A DNA stretch of 64,000 nucleotides from Sphingobacterium bambusae (GCF_033955345.1 NZ_CP138332.1:992001-1056000); one strand, 5' to 3'; counted from the stretch's first letter, positions 25,967 to 35,491 are shown. The notes: a model not told the origin generated them from the letters alone. Numbers and translations: made by a program.

Positions 25967-27802
25967 TTAATCAACAAATTGTTGCATGTCTATCAATCGT
26001 TTATATAATCCTTGTTTATTCACCAGTTCGAGGTGGCTTCCTTCCTCCACCACCCGACCAGCTTCGATCACCACAATTTTATCTGCATTTTGAATGGTGC
26101 TCAAGCGGTGAGCGATGACCACCGTCGTCCTATTTTCCATTAATTTGTACAGGGAGTCCTGCACCAGTTTTTCCGATTCCGTATCCAAGGCCGAGGTCGC
26201 TTCGTCCAGCAGCATGATCGGCGGATTGCGGAGCACCGCCCGTGCAATACAGATACGCTGACGCTGTCCACCCGACAATTTTGCTCCCCGATCGCCAATA
26301 TTCGTTTGGTAACCCTCTTCCGTTTTCACAATAAATTCATGCGCGTTGGCAATCTTGGCTGCATGTTCCACCTCTTCCATCGTCGCATCAGTCTTCGCAA
26401 AGGCGATGTTATTAAAAATCGTATCGTTAAACAAAATAGATTCTTGGTTTACCGTCCCGATGAGGTTACGTAGGGAGTCCTGTTTTACATCGCGCAAATC
26501 TACGCCGTCTAAGGTAATGCTTCCGTCTTTTACATCCATAAAACGCGGAATCAAGTCGATCAAGGTCGATTTCCCGCCGCCCGATGGCCCCACCAAGGCC
26601 ACTGTTTTTCCTTTAGGGATTTCTAGATTGATCTGGTTCAGGATCTGCTTCTCTTCGTAAGAAAAATCCACATCCCGGAAAACAATCGATTGGTCAAATC
26701 CGGTCAAAGCAACGGCATCTGGCTTATCAGTCACCACACTGCGCTCATCGACAAGATCCAAAACACGCTCACCGGCCGCAATACCGTTATGGATGCTAGA
26801 AAAAGCATCCGTCAATGCTTTCGCAGGACGCATAACTTGCGAGAATATGGCGATGTACGTGATAAATTCGGAGGCTTTCAGATCGCCTTGTCCATCCAGC
26901 ACCAAGCCACCTCCATACAACAAGATTACCGCCACCATCAGAACGCCCAACAGCTCCGACACAGGTGAGCCCATCTGTTGTCTGCGCACCATGCGTCGCA
27001 TAATCTTCGAGTAATATTCACTTTCACCATTGAATCGATCTTTCACGAATAAGGTTCCGTTAAACGCTTTGATAATTTTAATGCCCGACAATGCTTCATC
27101 CAAGTAGGAAATCATATTGGCATAGGATTTCTGCCCTTCACGCGCCTGCTCACGCAGCTTTTTGACAATCCTAGAAATAAAAAAAGCCGAAACAGGAATA
27201 ACGGCCAAGGAGAACAATGTAAGCTTTGCAGAAAGCGCAAACAGTACCACGATGTAAGCAATGAGTTGCAAGGGTTCTTTGAAGGCTACCTGCAAGGTCG
27301 AGGTCACGGAAAATTGTACCACCTGCACATCAGATGCAATCTTGGAAATAATATCGCCTTTTCTACTGTTCGTAAAATAGCCTAAATGTAGATCCATCAC
27401 GTTGTTGAAAACAGATTTCCGCAGATTGAGCAGGGTATGTATACGCAAGTTTTCCATAATGCGCTGCGAAAAATACCGGAAAAGATTGCTGATAAAAACC
27501 GAAGCCACGATAACGATACAGACATATTTCAAGGCTTCAAATGGCCCAATATCATAGTACAGCTTATCCGCATAGTAGGTAAACCAACCTCCGATATCAT
27601 CCAAGCCGTCAGGCTTCTGCGCCAATTCCGCAGGCGCCAGATCGGCATCCCCCGTCCCTTTGAAAAGTACCTGCAACAATGGCGCTAGCAGCGCCAAATT
27701 AAGCGTCCCGAAAACTACCGTCACCACCGTGCAGATGATATACGGGATGGCGTATTTTTCGATAGGTTTCGCAAAGGATAACAGTCTAAAGTATGTCTTC
27801 AT
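25967..27802 (-). CDS. MsbA-like ABC exporter (fused permease and ATPase)
   Basis: The 611-residue half-transporter has a six-helix N-terminal domain (about residues 15-340) and a C-terminal ATPase with Walker A (VGPSGGGKST near 395), signature LSGGQRQR near 500, Walker B (IMLLDEATSALD) and the H-loop (VIAHRLSTI). MsbA-like homodimers flip lipid A, lipids or drugs across the inner membrane. No neighbouring gene narrows the substrate; lipid A export is the usual reading in Bacteroidetes. Confidence 0.88.
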   Translation of the reverse strand: MKTYFRLLSFAKPIEKYAIPYIICTVVTVVFGTLNLALLAPLLQVLFKGTGDADLAPAELAQKPDGLDDIGGWFTYYADKLYYDIGPFEALKYVCIVIVASVFISNLFRYFSQRIMENLRIHTLLNLRKSVFNNVMDLHLGYFTNSRKGDIISKIASDVQVVQFSVTSTLQVAFKEPLQLIAYIVVLFALSAKLTLFSLAVIPVSAFFISRIVKKLREQAREGQKSYANMISYLDEALSGIKIIKAFNGTLFVKDRFNGESEYYSKIMRRMVRRQQMGSPVSELLGVLMVAVILLYGGGLVLDGQGDLKASEFITYIAIFSQVMRPAKALTDAFSSIHNGIAAGERVLDLVDERSVVTDKPDAVALTGFDQSIVFRDVDFSYEEKQILNQINLEIPKGKTVALVGPSGGGKSTLIDLIPRFMDVKDGSITLDGVDLRDVKQDSLRNLIGTVNQESILFNDTIFNNIAFAKTDATMEEVEHAAKIANAHEFIVKTEEGYQTNIGDRGAKLSGGQRQRICIARAVLRNPPIMLLDEATSALDTESEKLVQDSLYKLMENRTTVVIAHRLSTIQNADKIVVIEAGRVVEEGSHLELVNKQGLYKRLIDMQQFVD

Positions 27803-27962
27803 GTATTTTATTCAGGCTACAAAAGTAATAAAAAAGAACGAGCGTTAACAAATTGACCCGAGAAGCATACATATTGTTGCACAGAATTGATAAAATCGCT
27901 TTAATAGAGTTATTTATTGCTTTAAATCTGTAATTTAGGCGCTAAATTTCAAAACAAACAGT

Positions 27963-29141
27963 ATGTATATTGAAGTTGCCAGCAGGCTAAAACAGACAGA
28001 AGAATACTACTTTTCGAAAAAGCTACGCGAGATCGACGCGATGAACAAAGCTGGAGCCCAAGTGATTAACTTAGGCATCGGAAGTCCTGACCTGCCCCCT
28101 CACCCAACCGTTATACAGGTTTTACAGGAGGAGGCAAGTAAGGCAACCGTACATGGCTATCAAAATTATAAGGGAGCACCGGCACTGCGAGAGGCCATGG
28201 CAGATTGGTATGCACGCTACTATGGCGTGACCTTAGATCCACAAACGGAAATTATGCCGCTGATAGGCTCAAAAGAAGGTATTGTACACATTTGTATGAC
28301 CTACCTACAAGAGGGCGATCAGGTACTCATCCCAAACCCCGGCTATCCTGCGTATAGCAGCGCCGTGAAGGTTGCGGGTGCTACAGCTATTCCCTACGAG
28401 CTGAAAGCAGAAAGAAACTGGCAGCCCGATTTTGAGGAACTGGAGCTGCTCGATCTATCGGCCGTCAAAATCATGTGGATCAATTATCCGCATATGCCTA
28501 CGGGCGCCTTGGCGACGAAAGCACTTTTCGAGCAGCTGATCGCCTTTGGAAAGAAACATCAGATATTAATCTGCCACGATAACCCCTACAGCTTTATCCT
28601 CAACGAGCATCCACAAAGCATCATGTCCGTGGATGGTGCAAAAGAGGTCGCCATAGAGCTCAACTCGTTGAGCAAATCGTCGAACATGGCGGGGTGGCGT
28701 ATCGGTATGCTAGTGGGCGATCAAGCACGTATTAACGATGTCTTACGCTTTAAAAGCAATATGGACTCGGGCATGTTTCTGCCCATGCAGTTGGCTGCTG
28801 CAAAGGCTCTACAGCTAGACAAAAGTTGGTACAGCGAGTTGAATGCGGTGTATACACGACGTCGAGAAAAAGTCTATGCCATCATGGATCTTCTGGGCTG
28901 CAGGTACGATACGGCGCAAGTAGGTCTATTTGTTTGGGCCAAAATACCGGCTACTTATCAAGATGCCTATGCGTTGAGCGACGAGGTGCTTTACGACGCC
29001 CAAGTGTTCATCACGCCGGGCGGAATCTTCGGCTCGGCTGGCGACAGCTACATTCGCATCAGCCTATGCGCCCATGAAGATGTTTTAGATCGTGCTATTG
29101 CACGCATCTTGGATGCACAAAAGGAAGCTGAAGGCGAGTAG
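27963..29141 (+). CDS. Class I/II PLP-dependent aminotransferase
   Basis: A 392-residue fold-type I aminotransferase with the PLP lysine at K238 in NSLSKSSNMAGWRIGM, preceded by NPGYPAY and CHDNPYSF segments. In Bacteroidetes such genes sit directly before prephenate dehydrogenase, as here, so the likely role is in aromatic amino-acid synthesis (aromatic or LL-DAP-like transamination). The start at 27963 has an A-rich leader. It is divergent from the ABC exporter. Confidence 0.85.
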   Translation: MYIEVASRLKQTEEYYFSKKLREIDAMNKAGAQVINLGIGSPDLPPHPTVIQVLQEEASKATVHGYQNYKGAPALREAMADWYARYYGVTLDPQTEIMPLIGSKEGIVHICMTYLQEGDQVLIPNPGYPAYSSAVKVAGATAIPYELKAERNWQPDFEELELLDLSAVKIMWINYPHMPTGALATKALFEQLIAFGKKHQILICHDNPYSFILNEHPQSIMSVDGAKEVAIELNSLSKSSNMAGWRIGMLVGDQARINDVLRFKSNMDSGMFLPMQLAAAKALQLDKSWYSELNAVYTRRREKVYAIMDLLGCRYDTAQVGLFVWAKIPATYQDAYALSDEVLYDAQVFITPGGIFGSAGDSYIRISLCAHEDVLDRAIARILDAQKEAEGE

Positions 29142-29205
29142 TAATTGAATAGCGTTAACGCCTTAGTTTTTTTTAATTTTTACTTTTAAATTTTTACTTT
29201 TAAAA

Positions 29206-30045
29206 ATGAACATAGCCATTGTTGGTATCGGTTTGATCGGCGGGTCAATTGGTATCCGTTTGAAAGAAACGAACTTTTGCGAGCAGATCATTGGTGTGGA
29301 GAAAAATGAATCCAACCAAAAGAAAGCCCTGCAGCTGGGACTCGTAGACCAAATACTATCGTTGGATGAGGCCTTGGCGAGCTGCAAAATTATTGTGCTC
29401 ACCATCCCTGTAGATGCCATCTTGACGCTTTTACCGAGTCTGTTGGACAAGGTTACCGATCAGGTAATCATCGACATGGGATCCACAAAGACCAATATCC
29501 TCCACCTCATTGCCGACCACCCCAATCGGGGACGTTACGTGGCAGCTCACCCCATGGCCGGTACCGAGTACTCAGGCCCCGAAGCTGCAATTCCGAATCT
29601 CTTCAAAGACAAAGTGATGGTATACGTCGAAGCTTTTAAAACCGACGAAGATGCTTTTGAACTAGCCGATGCGCTCACCGATCAATTGGAGATGAAAACC
29701 TCCTTTATGAATGCTGATGAGCACGATATGCACACCGCCTATGTATCGCACATATCCCACCTTACCTCCTTTGCTTTAGCACTTACGGTGTTGGAAAAGG
29801 AAAAATCGCAAGGCCGGATTTTCGAATTGGCGGGATCAGGCTTTCAGTCAACGGTTCGCTTAGCTAAATCATCTCCAGAAATGTGGACGCCGATTTTCAA
29901 ACAAAATCGCTCCAACGTTTTGGAAGTGCTCGAAGAGCACATCAAGCAGCTTCAAAACCTGTACAATAAAATCGATGGCGAGGATTACGAAGGTCTGCAC
30001 AAGTTGATCAAACGCTCCAATAAGATTAAACGTATCATCAAGTAA
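29206..30045 (+). CDS. tyrA: Prephenate dehydrogenase
   Basis: The 279-residue protein starts with the NAD-binding motif VGIGLIGGSIGIRLK and contains AHPMAGTEYSGPEAAI near residue 110 and DEHDMHTAYVSHISHLTSFAL near 180, which are signatures of TyrA. It oxidatively decarboxylates prephenate to 4-hydroxyphenylpyruvate for tyrosine synthesis. No ACT domain is fused. It follows the aminotransferase by 64 bases. Confidence 0.92.
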   Translation: MNIAIVGIGLIGGSIGIRLKETNFCEQIIGVEKNESNQKKALQLGLVDQILSLDEALASCKIIVLTIPVDAILTLLPSLLDKVTDQVIIDMGSTKTNILHLIADHPNRGRYVAAHPMAGTEYSGPEAAIPNLFKDKVMVYVEAFKTDEDAFELADALTDQLEMKTSFMNADEHDMHTAYVSHISHLTSFALALTVLEKEKSQGRIFELAGSGFQSTVRLAKSSPEMWTPIFKQNRSNVLEVLEEHIKQLQNLYNKIDGEDYEGLHKLIKRSNKIKRIIK

Positions 30046-30046
30046 C

Positions 30047-30571
30047 ATGGAATTTCAAACATTGGAAAACAGCGATATCGCCTTGGAACCACTTCAGCCA
30101 AGCGATTACGAACGCCTGTTTCAAGTGGGGTCAGATCCGGAGATTTGGGCGCAACATCCCGATGCCAATCGTTACCAGCCCGATGGCTTTCATGTGTACT
30201 TCACGAAGCTTATGGAAACGGATATGCCCTTTCTGATCATCGATAAGGCCCGCCATGTTGTCATCGGTGCTACCTCCTATTATCAGTATGACGCCGCGGC
30301 CAGCCATATCGCCATAGGCTTTACCTTTTTGGCTAAATCATACTGGGGCGGCATCACGAACAGGACGGTAAAGGCTATGTTGCTTGACCATGCTTTTCAA
30401 TTTGTGGATACCGTGATCTTTCACGTGCGGGAACACAATTTCCGTTCCCAAGCGGCCTTAGGCAAATTGGGTGCGTTAAAGACCAAGGCATATCCAGCTC
30501 CCGTTGATCCGAGCACTATGCAGTTCGAATATGAAATAACCAAAGTACAATGGCGCGCGCAGCAGCCTTGA
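30047..30571 (+). CDS. GNAT-family N-acetyltransferase
   Basis: This 174-residue protein begins one base after the tyrA stop (TAAC ATG) and is likely co-transcribed. It is of the RimJ/RimL-like GNAT type, with IAIGFTFLAKSYWGGITNRTVKAML in the acetyl-CoA binding region and VREHNFRSQAALGKLGALK near the end. The substrate is unknown. Its place in an aromatic amino-acid operon is probably incidental. Confidence 0.82.
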   Translation: MEFQTLENSDIALEPLQPSDYERLFQVGSDPEIWAQHPDANRYQPDGFHVYFTKLMETDMPFLIIDKARHVVIGATSYYQYDAAASHIAIGFTFLAKSYWGGITNRTVKAMLLDHAFQFVDTVIFHVREHNFRSQAALGKLGALKTKAYPAPVDPSTMQFEYEITKVQWRAQQP

Positions 30572-30602
30572 TCAAAAGTTTTCCGAAATTTAACACCCTT
30601 AA

Positions 30603-30634
30603 TTTGCAAAACATATAGCAATAACTTACATTTG
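30603..30634 (+). promoter_or_regulatory. Candidate promoter of the his leader (TTTG-N20-TACATTTG)
   Basis: TTTG at 30603-30606 and TACATTTG at 30627-30634 fit the Bacteroidetes -33 (TTTG) and -7 (TAnnTTTG) boxes. They would start transcription about 12 bases before the leader ATG at 30653. Confidence 0.6.
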
Positions 30635-30652
30635 TTACGTTTTTAATAAACA

Positions 30653-30712
30653 ATGACTCATTTGTTCACACATCACATCCATTTTCATCATCGCCAGATT
30701 GGCGATATGTAA
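30653..30712 (+). CDS. hisL: his operon leader peptide (histidine-rich)
   Basis: An ATG at 30653 opens a 19-residue frame, MTHLFTHHIHFHHRQIGDM, with six histidines, ending in TAA. It lies 83 bases before hisG and just after a good promoter match. Such His-rich leaders control histidine operons by ribosome stalling and attenuation. Hairpins downstream include CGCCA-GAT-TGGCG at 30692-30704 and a weaker AAGTA/TACTT stem near 30738-30757, followed by a T-rich stretch. The terminator assignment is tentative. Confidence 0.8.
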   Translation: MTHLFTHHIHFHHRQIGDM

Positions 30713-30795
30713 TGTTATGTGTTTCTACGTGAAGCAAAGTACCCCGAGTTATACTTCTTTTATTAATAAACGTTTTACAACAAAAACCTTATATT

Positions 30796-31647
30796 TTGAA
30801 AAATCTTAAGATAGCTATCCAGAAATCGGGTAGATTAAATGAAAAATCAGTACAGCTTTTAAAAAACTGTGGACTTGATTTTGAAAACTATAAAAGCTCC
30901 CTCATCACTACCGTCAACAACTTTAACCTCGAAATCCTTTTTCTGCGCGACGATGATATTCCCGGCTATGTAGCACAGGGCATTGCCGATCTAGGCATCG
31001 TTGGCGAGAATGTGATCGACGAAAGCGAGGCTAAAGTAACCTACCTACAACGTCTTGGCTTTGGGCGTTGCACCTTAAAAATTGCCATCCCCAAAGATTC
31101 TGACGTACAAGAGCTTAGCGATCTTAATGGCAAAGCCATTGCCACCTCCTACCCTGTTATCCTACAGCAGTTTCTTGACGAATATAAAATCCAAGCCGAC
31201 ATCCGCGAGATCTCCGGATCGGTAGAAATTGCGCCAGGTCTCGGTTTGAGCGACGCCATATGTGATATTGTATCGACGGGCGGCACTTTGAAAAGTAATG
31301 GATTGAAACCTTTCGCCGATGTACGCAGTTCGGAAGCTATCCTGATCGGTCGTGAAGGAATTTCGGAAAACCCGATTCTTTGCGAGCTGTTGCAGCGCAT
31401 ACAGTCGGTATTGCGGGCCAAGGAAACAAAATATGTGGTCTTGAACGTCGAGAAAATAAACCTCCCGCAGATCACGGAGCTGTTGCATGGCGTAAAGAGC
31501 CCTACCGTGGTTCCACTAGCAGAAGAGGGTTGGGTAGCGGTACATACCGTCATCACAGAAGACGATTTTTGGGACAAGATAAATACATTGAAAGCGGCAG
31601 GTGCGCAAGGAATTGTTGTAATGCCGATTGAAAAAATCATTTTATAA
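30796..31647 (+). CDS. hisG: ATP phosphoribosyltransferase, long form
   Basis: The 283-residue HisG_L enzyme catalyses the first step of histidine synthesis. It starts KNLKIAIQKSGRLNEKSVQLL and keeps DLGIVGENVIDE and CDIVSTGGTLKSNGL. A C-terminal ACT-like regulatory domain follows (about residues 205-283), so HisZ is not required. The only sensible start is TTG at 30796, placing the start codon as a further control point. It is preceded by the leader peptide and overlaps hisD by one base. Confidence 0.92.
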   Translation: MKNLKIAIQKSGRLNEKSVQLLKNCGLDFENYKSSLITTVNNFNLEILFLRDDDIPGYVAQGIADLGIVGENVIDESEAKVTYLQRLGFGRCTLKIAIPKDSDVQELSDLNGKAIATSYPVILQQFLDEYKIQADIREISGSVEIAPGLGLSDAICDIVSTGGTLKSNGLKPFADVRSSEAILIGREGISENPILCELLQRIQSVLRAKETKYVVLNVEKINLPQITELLHGVKSPTVVPLAEEGWVAVHTVITEDDFWDKINTLKAAGAQGIVVMPIEKIIL

Positions 31648-32930
31648 TGCTGAAGCAGTATACGTTAACTGATCTGTCCGATGCTGCACTGGAGGCCTTG
31701 GTTGCCCGTAACACAGATGACACCCATGCGATCCAAGATGCCGTGCAGCAGATCATTGCAGAGGTACGGCAAGATGGCGATGCCGCCCTGCGCAGTTTTG
31801 CCAGCAAGTTTGATAAGGTAGAGCTACAGCAGCTTTATCTGGAAAAATCTGATATCGAAGAGTTGGCGATGACGATTACACGCGACCAGCAGCGGGCGTT
31901 GGAAATCGCTTTTCAAAATATACATAAATTCCACAGCACGCAGCTGCGTCGTGAGCGTACGGTAGAAACCATGCCCGGCGTAAAATGCTGGCGCGAGGTG
32001 CGTCCTATTGAAAAGGTAGGGCTCTACATACCTGGCGGATCCGCCGTACTGCCTAGCACCTTGCTGATGCTTGGCGTACCTGCCCGTATTGCCGGTTGCA
32101 AGGAGATTGTCGTTTGCTCGCCACCGCAACAAAGCGGCAAGATCAATGGCTTCGTGGCCTATTGCCTGCAGCTGTTGAAGATCGATCGCATCTACCTTTC
32201 AGGTGGCGCACAGGCCGTTGCGGCGATGGCCTTCGGCACAGAAAGCATCCCCAAGGTGGATAAGATATTTGGCCCCGGCAACCAGTTTGTCACCAAGGCA
32301 AAGAGCTTGGTGCAGGGCATGAGCAATGTCAGCATCGATATGCCTGCCGGCCCATCGGAAGTATTGGTCATAGCCGATGAGACCGCAAATCCGGCCTATG
32401 TAGCCGCCGATCTATTGGCACAGGCCGAACATGGACCCGATAGCCAAGCCGTACTCGTGTCTACGTCTGAAGAGCTGCTAGCGGCTGTCAACAGTAAGCT
32501 CGATGAGCAATTGCAGATCCTGCCTCGGGCAGAGATTGCGAAAATGGCAATCGCCAACTCTTACGCCATTAAGGCCGACAGTTTGCAGGAAGCCATGCGT
32601 TTCTCCAACCGCTATGCGCCGGAGCATTTGATTTTGGAAACCGACCAGTGGGAAAGCTTGACACGCTATATCAGCAATGCTGGATCCGTGTTTTTAGGCC
32701 ACCTGACTCCCGAGAGCGCTGGTGACTATGCATCGGGCACCAACCACACCTTGCCCACCTCCGGATATGCCCGGTCCTATTCCGGGGTGTCCGTGGATTC
32801 TTTTGTCAAAAAGATAACCTTCCAGCACATCAACGCCGAGGGCTTAAGCCAAATCGGATCTACCGTAGAGATCTTGGCCGAACTGGAGGGGCTACATGCA
32901 CATAAAAACGCTGTTAGCGTGAGAAAATAA
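31647..32930 (+). CDS. hisD: Histidinol dehydrogenase
   Basis: This 427-residue zinc enzyme oxidises histidinol to histidine, the last two steps of the pathway. Signatures include KVGLYIPGGSAVLPSTLLM near residue 125, IFGPGNQFVTKAK near 210, and DMPAGPSEVLVIAD near 232. The start ATG overlaps the hisG stop (ATAATG). A terminator follows, so the transcription unit appears to stop after hisD rather than continue into hisC. Confidence 0.93.
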   Translation: MLKQYTLTDLSDAALEALVARNTDDTHAIQDAVQQIIAEVRQDGDAALRSFASKFDKVELQQLYLEKSDIEELAMTITRDQQRALEIAFQNIHKFHSTQLRRERTVETMPGVKCWREVRPIEKVGLYIPGGSAVLPSTLLMLGVPARIAGCKEIVVCSPPQQSGKINGFVAYCLQLLKIDRIYLSGGAQAVAAMAFGTESIPKVDKIFGPGNQFVTKAKSLVQGMSNVSIDMPAGPSEVLVIADETANPAYVAADLLAQAEHGPDSQAVLVSTSEELLAAVNSKLDEQLQILPRAEIAKMAIANSYAIKADSLQEAMRFSNRYAPEHLILETDQWESLTRYISNAGSVFLGHLTPESAGDYASGTNHTLPTSGYARSYSGVSVDSFVKKITFQHINAEGLSQIGSTVEILAELEGLHAHKNAVSVRK

Positions 32931-32934
32931 AAAC

Positions 32935-32970
32935 AAAAAAAGGGGCTACACATTACGGTAGCCCTTTAAA
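32935..32970 (+). terminator. Terminator after hisD
   Basis: GGGCTAC (32943-32949) pairs with GTAGCCC (32958-32964), flanked by A-rich and TTT sequences. It would end the hisGD transcript. Confidence 0.85.
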
Positions 32971-33064
32971 TTTAATATATTTGCACCTTCATTTGCGAAA
33001 CTATAGAATCAACTTCATTGTTCTAAACCTGTTGGCAAATATTAAAACAAACGAATAGCTTATT

Positions 33065-34366
33065 ATGGCAAACAGTAAAAAACATATTGTTGTTGTCGGT
33101 GGTGGCTTCGCAGGGATCAACTTCGTTAAATCCCTCGGAAACAACCTCGATTATCAGGTTACCTTGGTAGACATCAACAACTATAACTTCTTCCCTCCGC
33201 TTATCTATCAGGTTGCTACCGCATTTATTGACTCTTCCAATATCAGTTCGCCGTTCCGGAAGATGTTCAAGAAACACCGTAACTTCGCCTTTCACTTGGG
33301 TAAGCTTTTGCAGATCAACAGCGATAACAATACAATAGAAACAGATACCGGCCTTTTGCACTACGATTATTTGGTGCTGGCCGTGGGAACCGAGACCAAC
33401 TATTTCGGCATGGAAAACGTTAAGAAAAACGCTTTTCCTATGAAAAATATTACGGATGCCTTGGCTATACGGAACAAGATTCTTGTCAACCTGGAAGAAT
33501 ATATCCAGCGCAAAGACGATCCTAACCGCGACGCCTACCTCAACCTTGTTGTCGCTGGCGGAGGCCCTTCGGGCGTAGAAATATCCGGTATGATCGCCGA
33601 GCTTAGCGATCGTATCGTGCGCAAAGAGTACCCTGAATTGGCTGGTCTCACGCCGAAGATCCACTTGGTCGATGCGGCCCCCGTATTGTTAGGTCCGATG
33701 AGTAAGGTGGCTCAACAAGAAGCAAAAGACGTATTGGAGAAATTAGGTGTGGAAATCACCTTGAATGTAGCCGTTAAAGATTACCAAAACGACTTGGTTG
33801 TACTGAGTGATGGCAAAGAGATCTTGACCAAAACATTGATATGGACCTCCGGCGTTATTGCCCGTGAACTTCCAGGCCTACCGGTCGAAAAATTTGGTCG
33901 TGGCCGTCGTGTTCTCGTCGATCAGTTCAATGCCGTACAGGGATATGACAATATTTTCGCCATTGGCGATATCTGTTTCCAAACAACGGATGAAAACTTC
34001 CCGAATGGGCATCCGCAATTGGCACAGGTAGCCATGCAGCAAGGTACCTTGCTCGCTAAAAATATCGTTGCTAAAGATCGCCAGGTGAGCATGAAACCAT
34101 TCGGTTACTGGGATAAAGGAAGCATGGCCGTTATCGCGCGCTACAAGGCGGTTGCCGACCTACCGAAATTCTCCTTCAAGGGCTGGTTCGCTTGGTTAAC
34201 CTGGTTATTGATTCACTTGATTCCTATCGCAAGCTTCCGCAACAAATGGAAACTGCTCGGAAACTGGATTTGGTCATTCTATTCCGCGAATTCCGGCCTA
34301 CGCTTGATCATTCGTAGTGAGCGCAAACGCGATGCTAAAGAGGTCCGAACAAATATGGAAGGATAA
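33065..34366 (+). CDS. Type II NADH dehydrogenase (NDH-2)
   Basis: A 433-residue FAD-dependent oxidoreductase with two dinucleotide motifs: VVVGGGFAGINFVKSL (N-terminus, FAD) and VVAGGGPSGVEISGMIAEL near residue 165 (NADH). The FAIGDICF segment near 300 binds FAD. A C-terminal amphipathic or hydrophobic stretch (WFAWLTWLLIHLIPIASF) attaches it to the membrane. It passes electrons from NADH to menaquinone without pumping protons, consistent with the menaquinone genes nearby. Confidence 0.9.
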   Translation: MANSKKHIVVVGGGFAGINFVKSLGNNLDYQVTLVDINNYNFFPPLIYQVATAFIDSSNISSPFRKMFKKHRNFAFHLGKLLQINSDNNTIETDTGLLHYDYLVLAVGTETNYFGMENVKKNAFPMKNITDALAIRNKILVNLEEYIQRKDDPNRDAYLNLVVAGGGPSGVEISGMIAELSDRIVRKEYPELAGLTPKIHLVDAAPVLLGPMSKVAQQEAKDVLEKLGVEITLNVAVKDYQNDLVVLSDGKEILTKTLIWTSGVIARELPGLPVEKFGRGRRVLVDQFNAVQGYDNIFAIGDICFQTTDENFPNGHPQLAQVAMQQGTLLAKNIVAKDRQVSMKPFGYWDKGSMAVIARYKAVADLPKFSFKGWFAWLTWLLIHLIPIASFRNKWKLLGNWIWSFYSANSGLRLIIRSERKRDAKEVRTNMEG

Positions 34367-34371
34367 GCAAT

Positions 34372-34404
34372 AAAACAAGGTCGAGCATAGCTCGACCTTG
34401 TTTC
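34372..34404. terminator. Strong bidirectional terminator
   Basis: A 14-bp perfect stem (AAACAAGGTCGAGC with its complement) around an ATA loop, with T-runs on both strands. It is shared by the NDH-2 gene and the convergent Lys/Ala-rich gene. Confidence 0.92.
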
Positions 34405-34417
34405 TTATATAATTTCC

Positions 34418-35296
34418 CTATTTCTTCTTTTTCTTTGGCTTTTTATCCAATTTTTTCAATACGCCTTCCACGATCTTTTTTACTTTAGACTTCAGCCCTT
34501 CTTCACTTTTCTTGGCTTTGGTTTTTTCCTTTGGTTTCTTGTCTTTCTTCGCATCGGACACTTTTACTTTAGCTTTCGCTTTGGACTTTTGTTTCACTTT
34601 CTTATCGTCCTTCTTATCCTTCGCCTTCTTATCAGCGAAAGCCGTTCCTTCTTTCACCTTTTCTTTAAAATCCTCGTTGTAAGCAGCTTCTTTCTCCAAC
34701 TTTTTAGTTTCCTGAGCAGTCACTGCCGTATCTTCAGCCGATACTTTATTGACAGCTGTCGCTTTTTTCGCTGCAGCAGGTTTAGCCACAGGTTTCTTAG
34801 CTTCCGCTGTAGCCTTTGCAGGCGTTGCTGTCTTCGTATTTTTTGCTACAGGAGCTTTAGTCGCGGTTTTCGCTACAACTTTGTTCACAGGGGCGGCTGC
34901 ACGCTCGGCTGTTACCGGTGCCGGCGTTTTGCTTGCCGTGGTCGCAGGTTTCGCTGCAGACGCTTTTGTCGGTGCCTTTGTCTCTGTAGTTTTGGCTGTT
35001 GCTGTCTTAGCAGCCGTAGGCTTTGCAGCTGTTTCTTTCGCTGCCGACACCTTGCTTGCAGCAGGTGTAGCCGCAGCTTTTGTTGCAGGCGCTTTAGCCG
35101 CTACAGGCTTTGCCGTCGCAGCAGGTTTAGTAGTCGGTTTTGTTACCGTTGCTGCTTTTGTAGCTGCACTGGTCTTCGCAACCGGTTTAGCCGTGGCAGT
35201 TTTGGTTGGAGTTACTTTTTTTTCTTCCGTTTTTGTTGCGGATACCTCTTGATTTACCGAAGGAGTTTCCGTGTTAGCGTTATTTTCTGTTGACAT
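34418..35296 (-). CDS. Lys/Ala/Thr/Pro-rich histone-H1-like repetitive protein
   Basis: The predicted 292-residue protein is almost entirely low complexity: a central region of PAKTA/KPAAT/AKTAT-type repeats (about residues 40-200) and a very basic C-terminus rich in KDKKDDKKVKQKSKAK-like runs ending LDKKPKKKKK. There is no signal peptide or enzyme domain. It resembles bacterial histone-H1-like and AlgP-type DNA-binding proteins, so a nucleoid or nucleic-acid binding role is likely. The start at 35296 (MSTENNANTETPSVN) is preferred over the open frame to 35377. Confidence 0.7.
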   Translation of the reverse strand: MSTENNANTETPSVNQEVSATKTEEKKVTPTKTATAKPVAKTSAATKAATVTKPTTKPAATAKPVAAKAPATKAAATPAASKVSAAKETAAKPTAAKTATAKTTETKAPTKASAAKPATTASKTPAPVTAERAAAPVNKVVAKTATKAPVAKNTKTATPAKATAEAKKPVAKPAAAKKATAVNKVSAEDTAVTAQETKKLEKEAAYNEDFKEKVKEGTAFADKKAKDKKDDKKVKQKSKAKAKVKVSDAKKDKKPKEKTKAKKSEEGLKSKVKKIVEGVLKKLDKKPKKKKK

Positions 35297-35438
35297 ATGC
35301 GGGTATATTTTAATCAGTAACAGTAGAAAATTAGGTTTGTTTGCACTAAACTTAGAAAATTTTAATACGGAAAGCAAACGACAGGATTTTAAAAAAAGAA
35401 ATTTTTAACGCAACAGGCAGGTCGGCAGCAAAAAAATA

Positions 35439-35473
35439 ATAGTAGAGACACGCGGGAGCGTGTGCTCTACTAT
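35439..35473 (-). terminator. Terminator after glycerophosphodiesterase
   Basis: A long stem (ATAGTAGAG plus ACACGC, one bulged base) with a GGGA loop is followed on the minus strand by ATTATTTTTTT. It lies 19 bases past the stop codon. Confidence 0.85.
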
Positions 35474-35491
35474 AGATGGAAACCACAAATT

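Noticed and set aside
34589..35293. Plus-strand frames opposite the Lys/Ala-rich gene
   Set aside because: Cys/Arg-rich and Ala/Val-rich translations are antisense shadows of a repetitive codon pattern.
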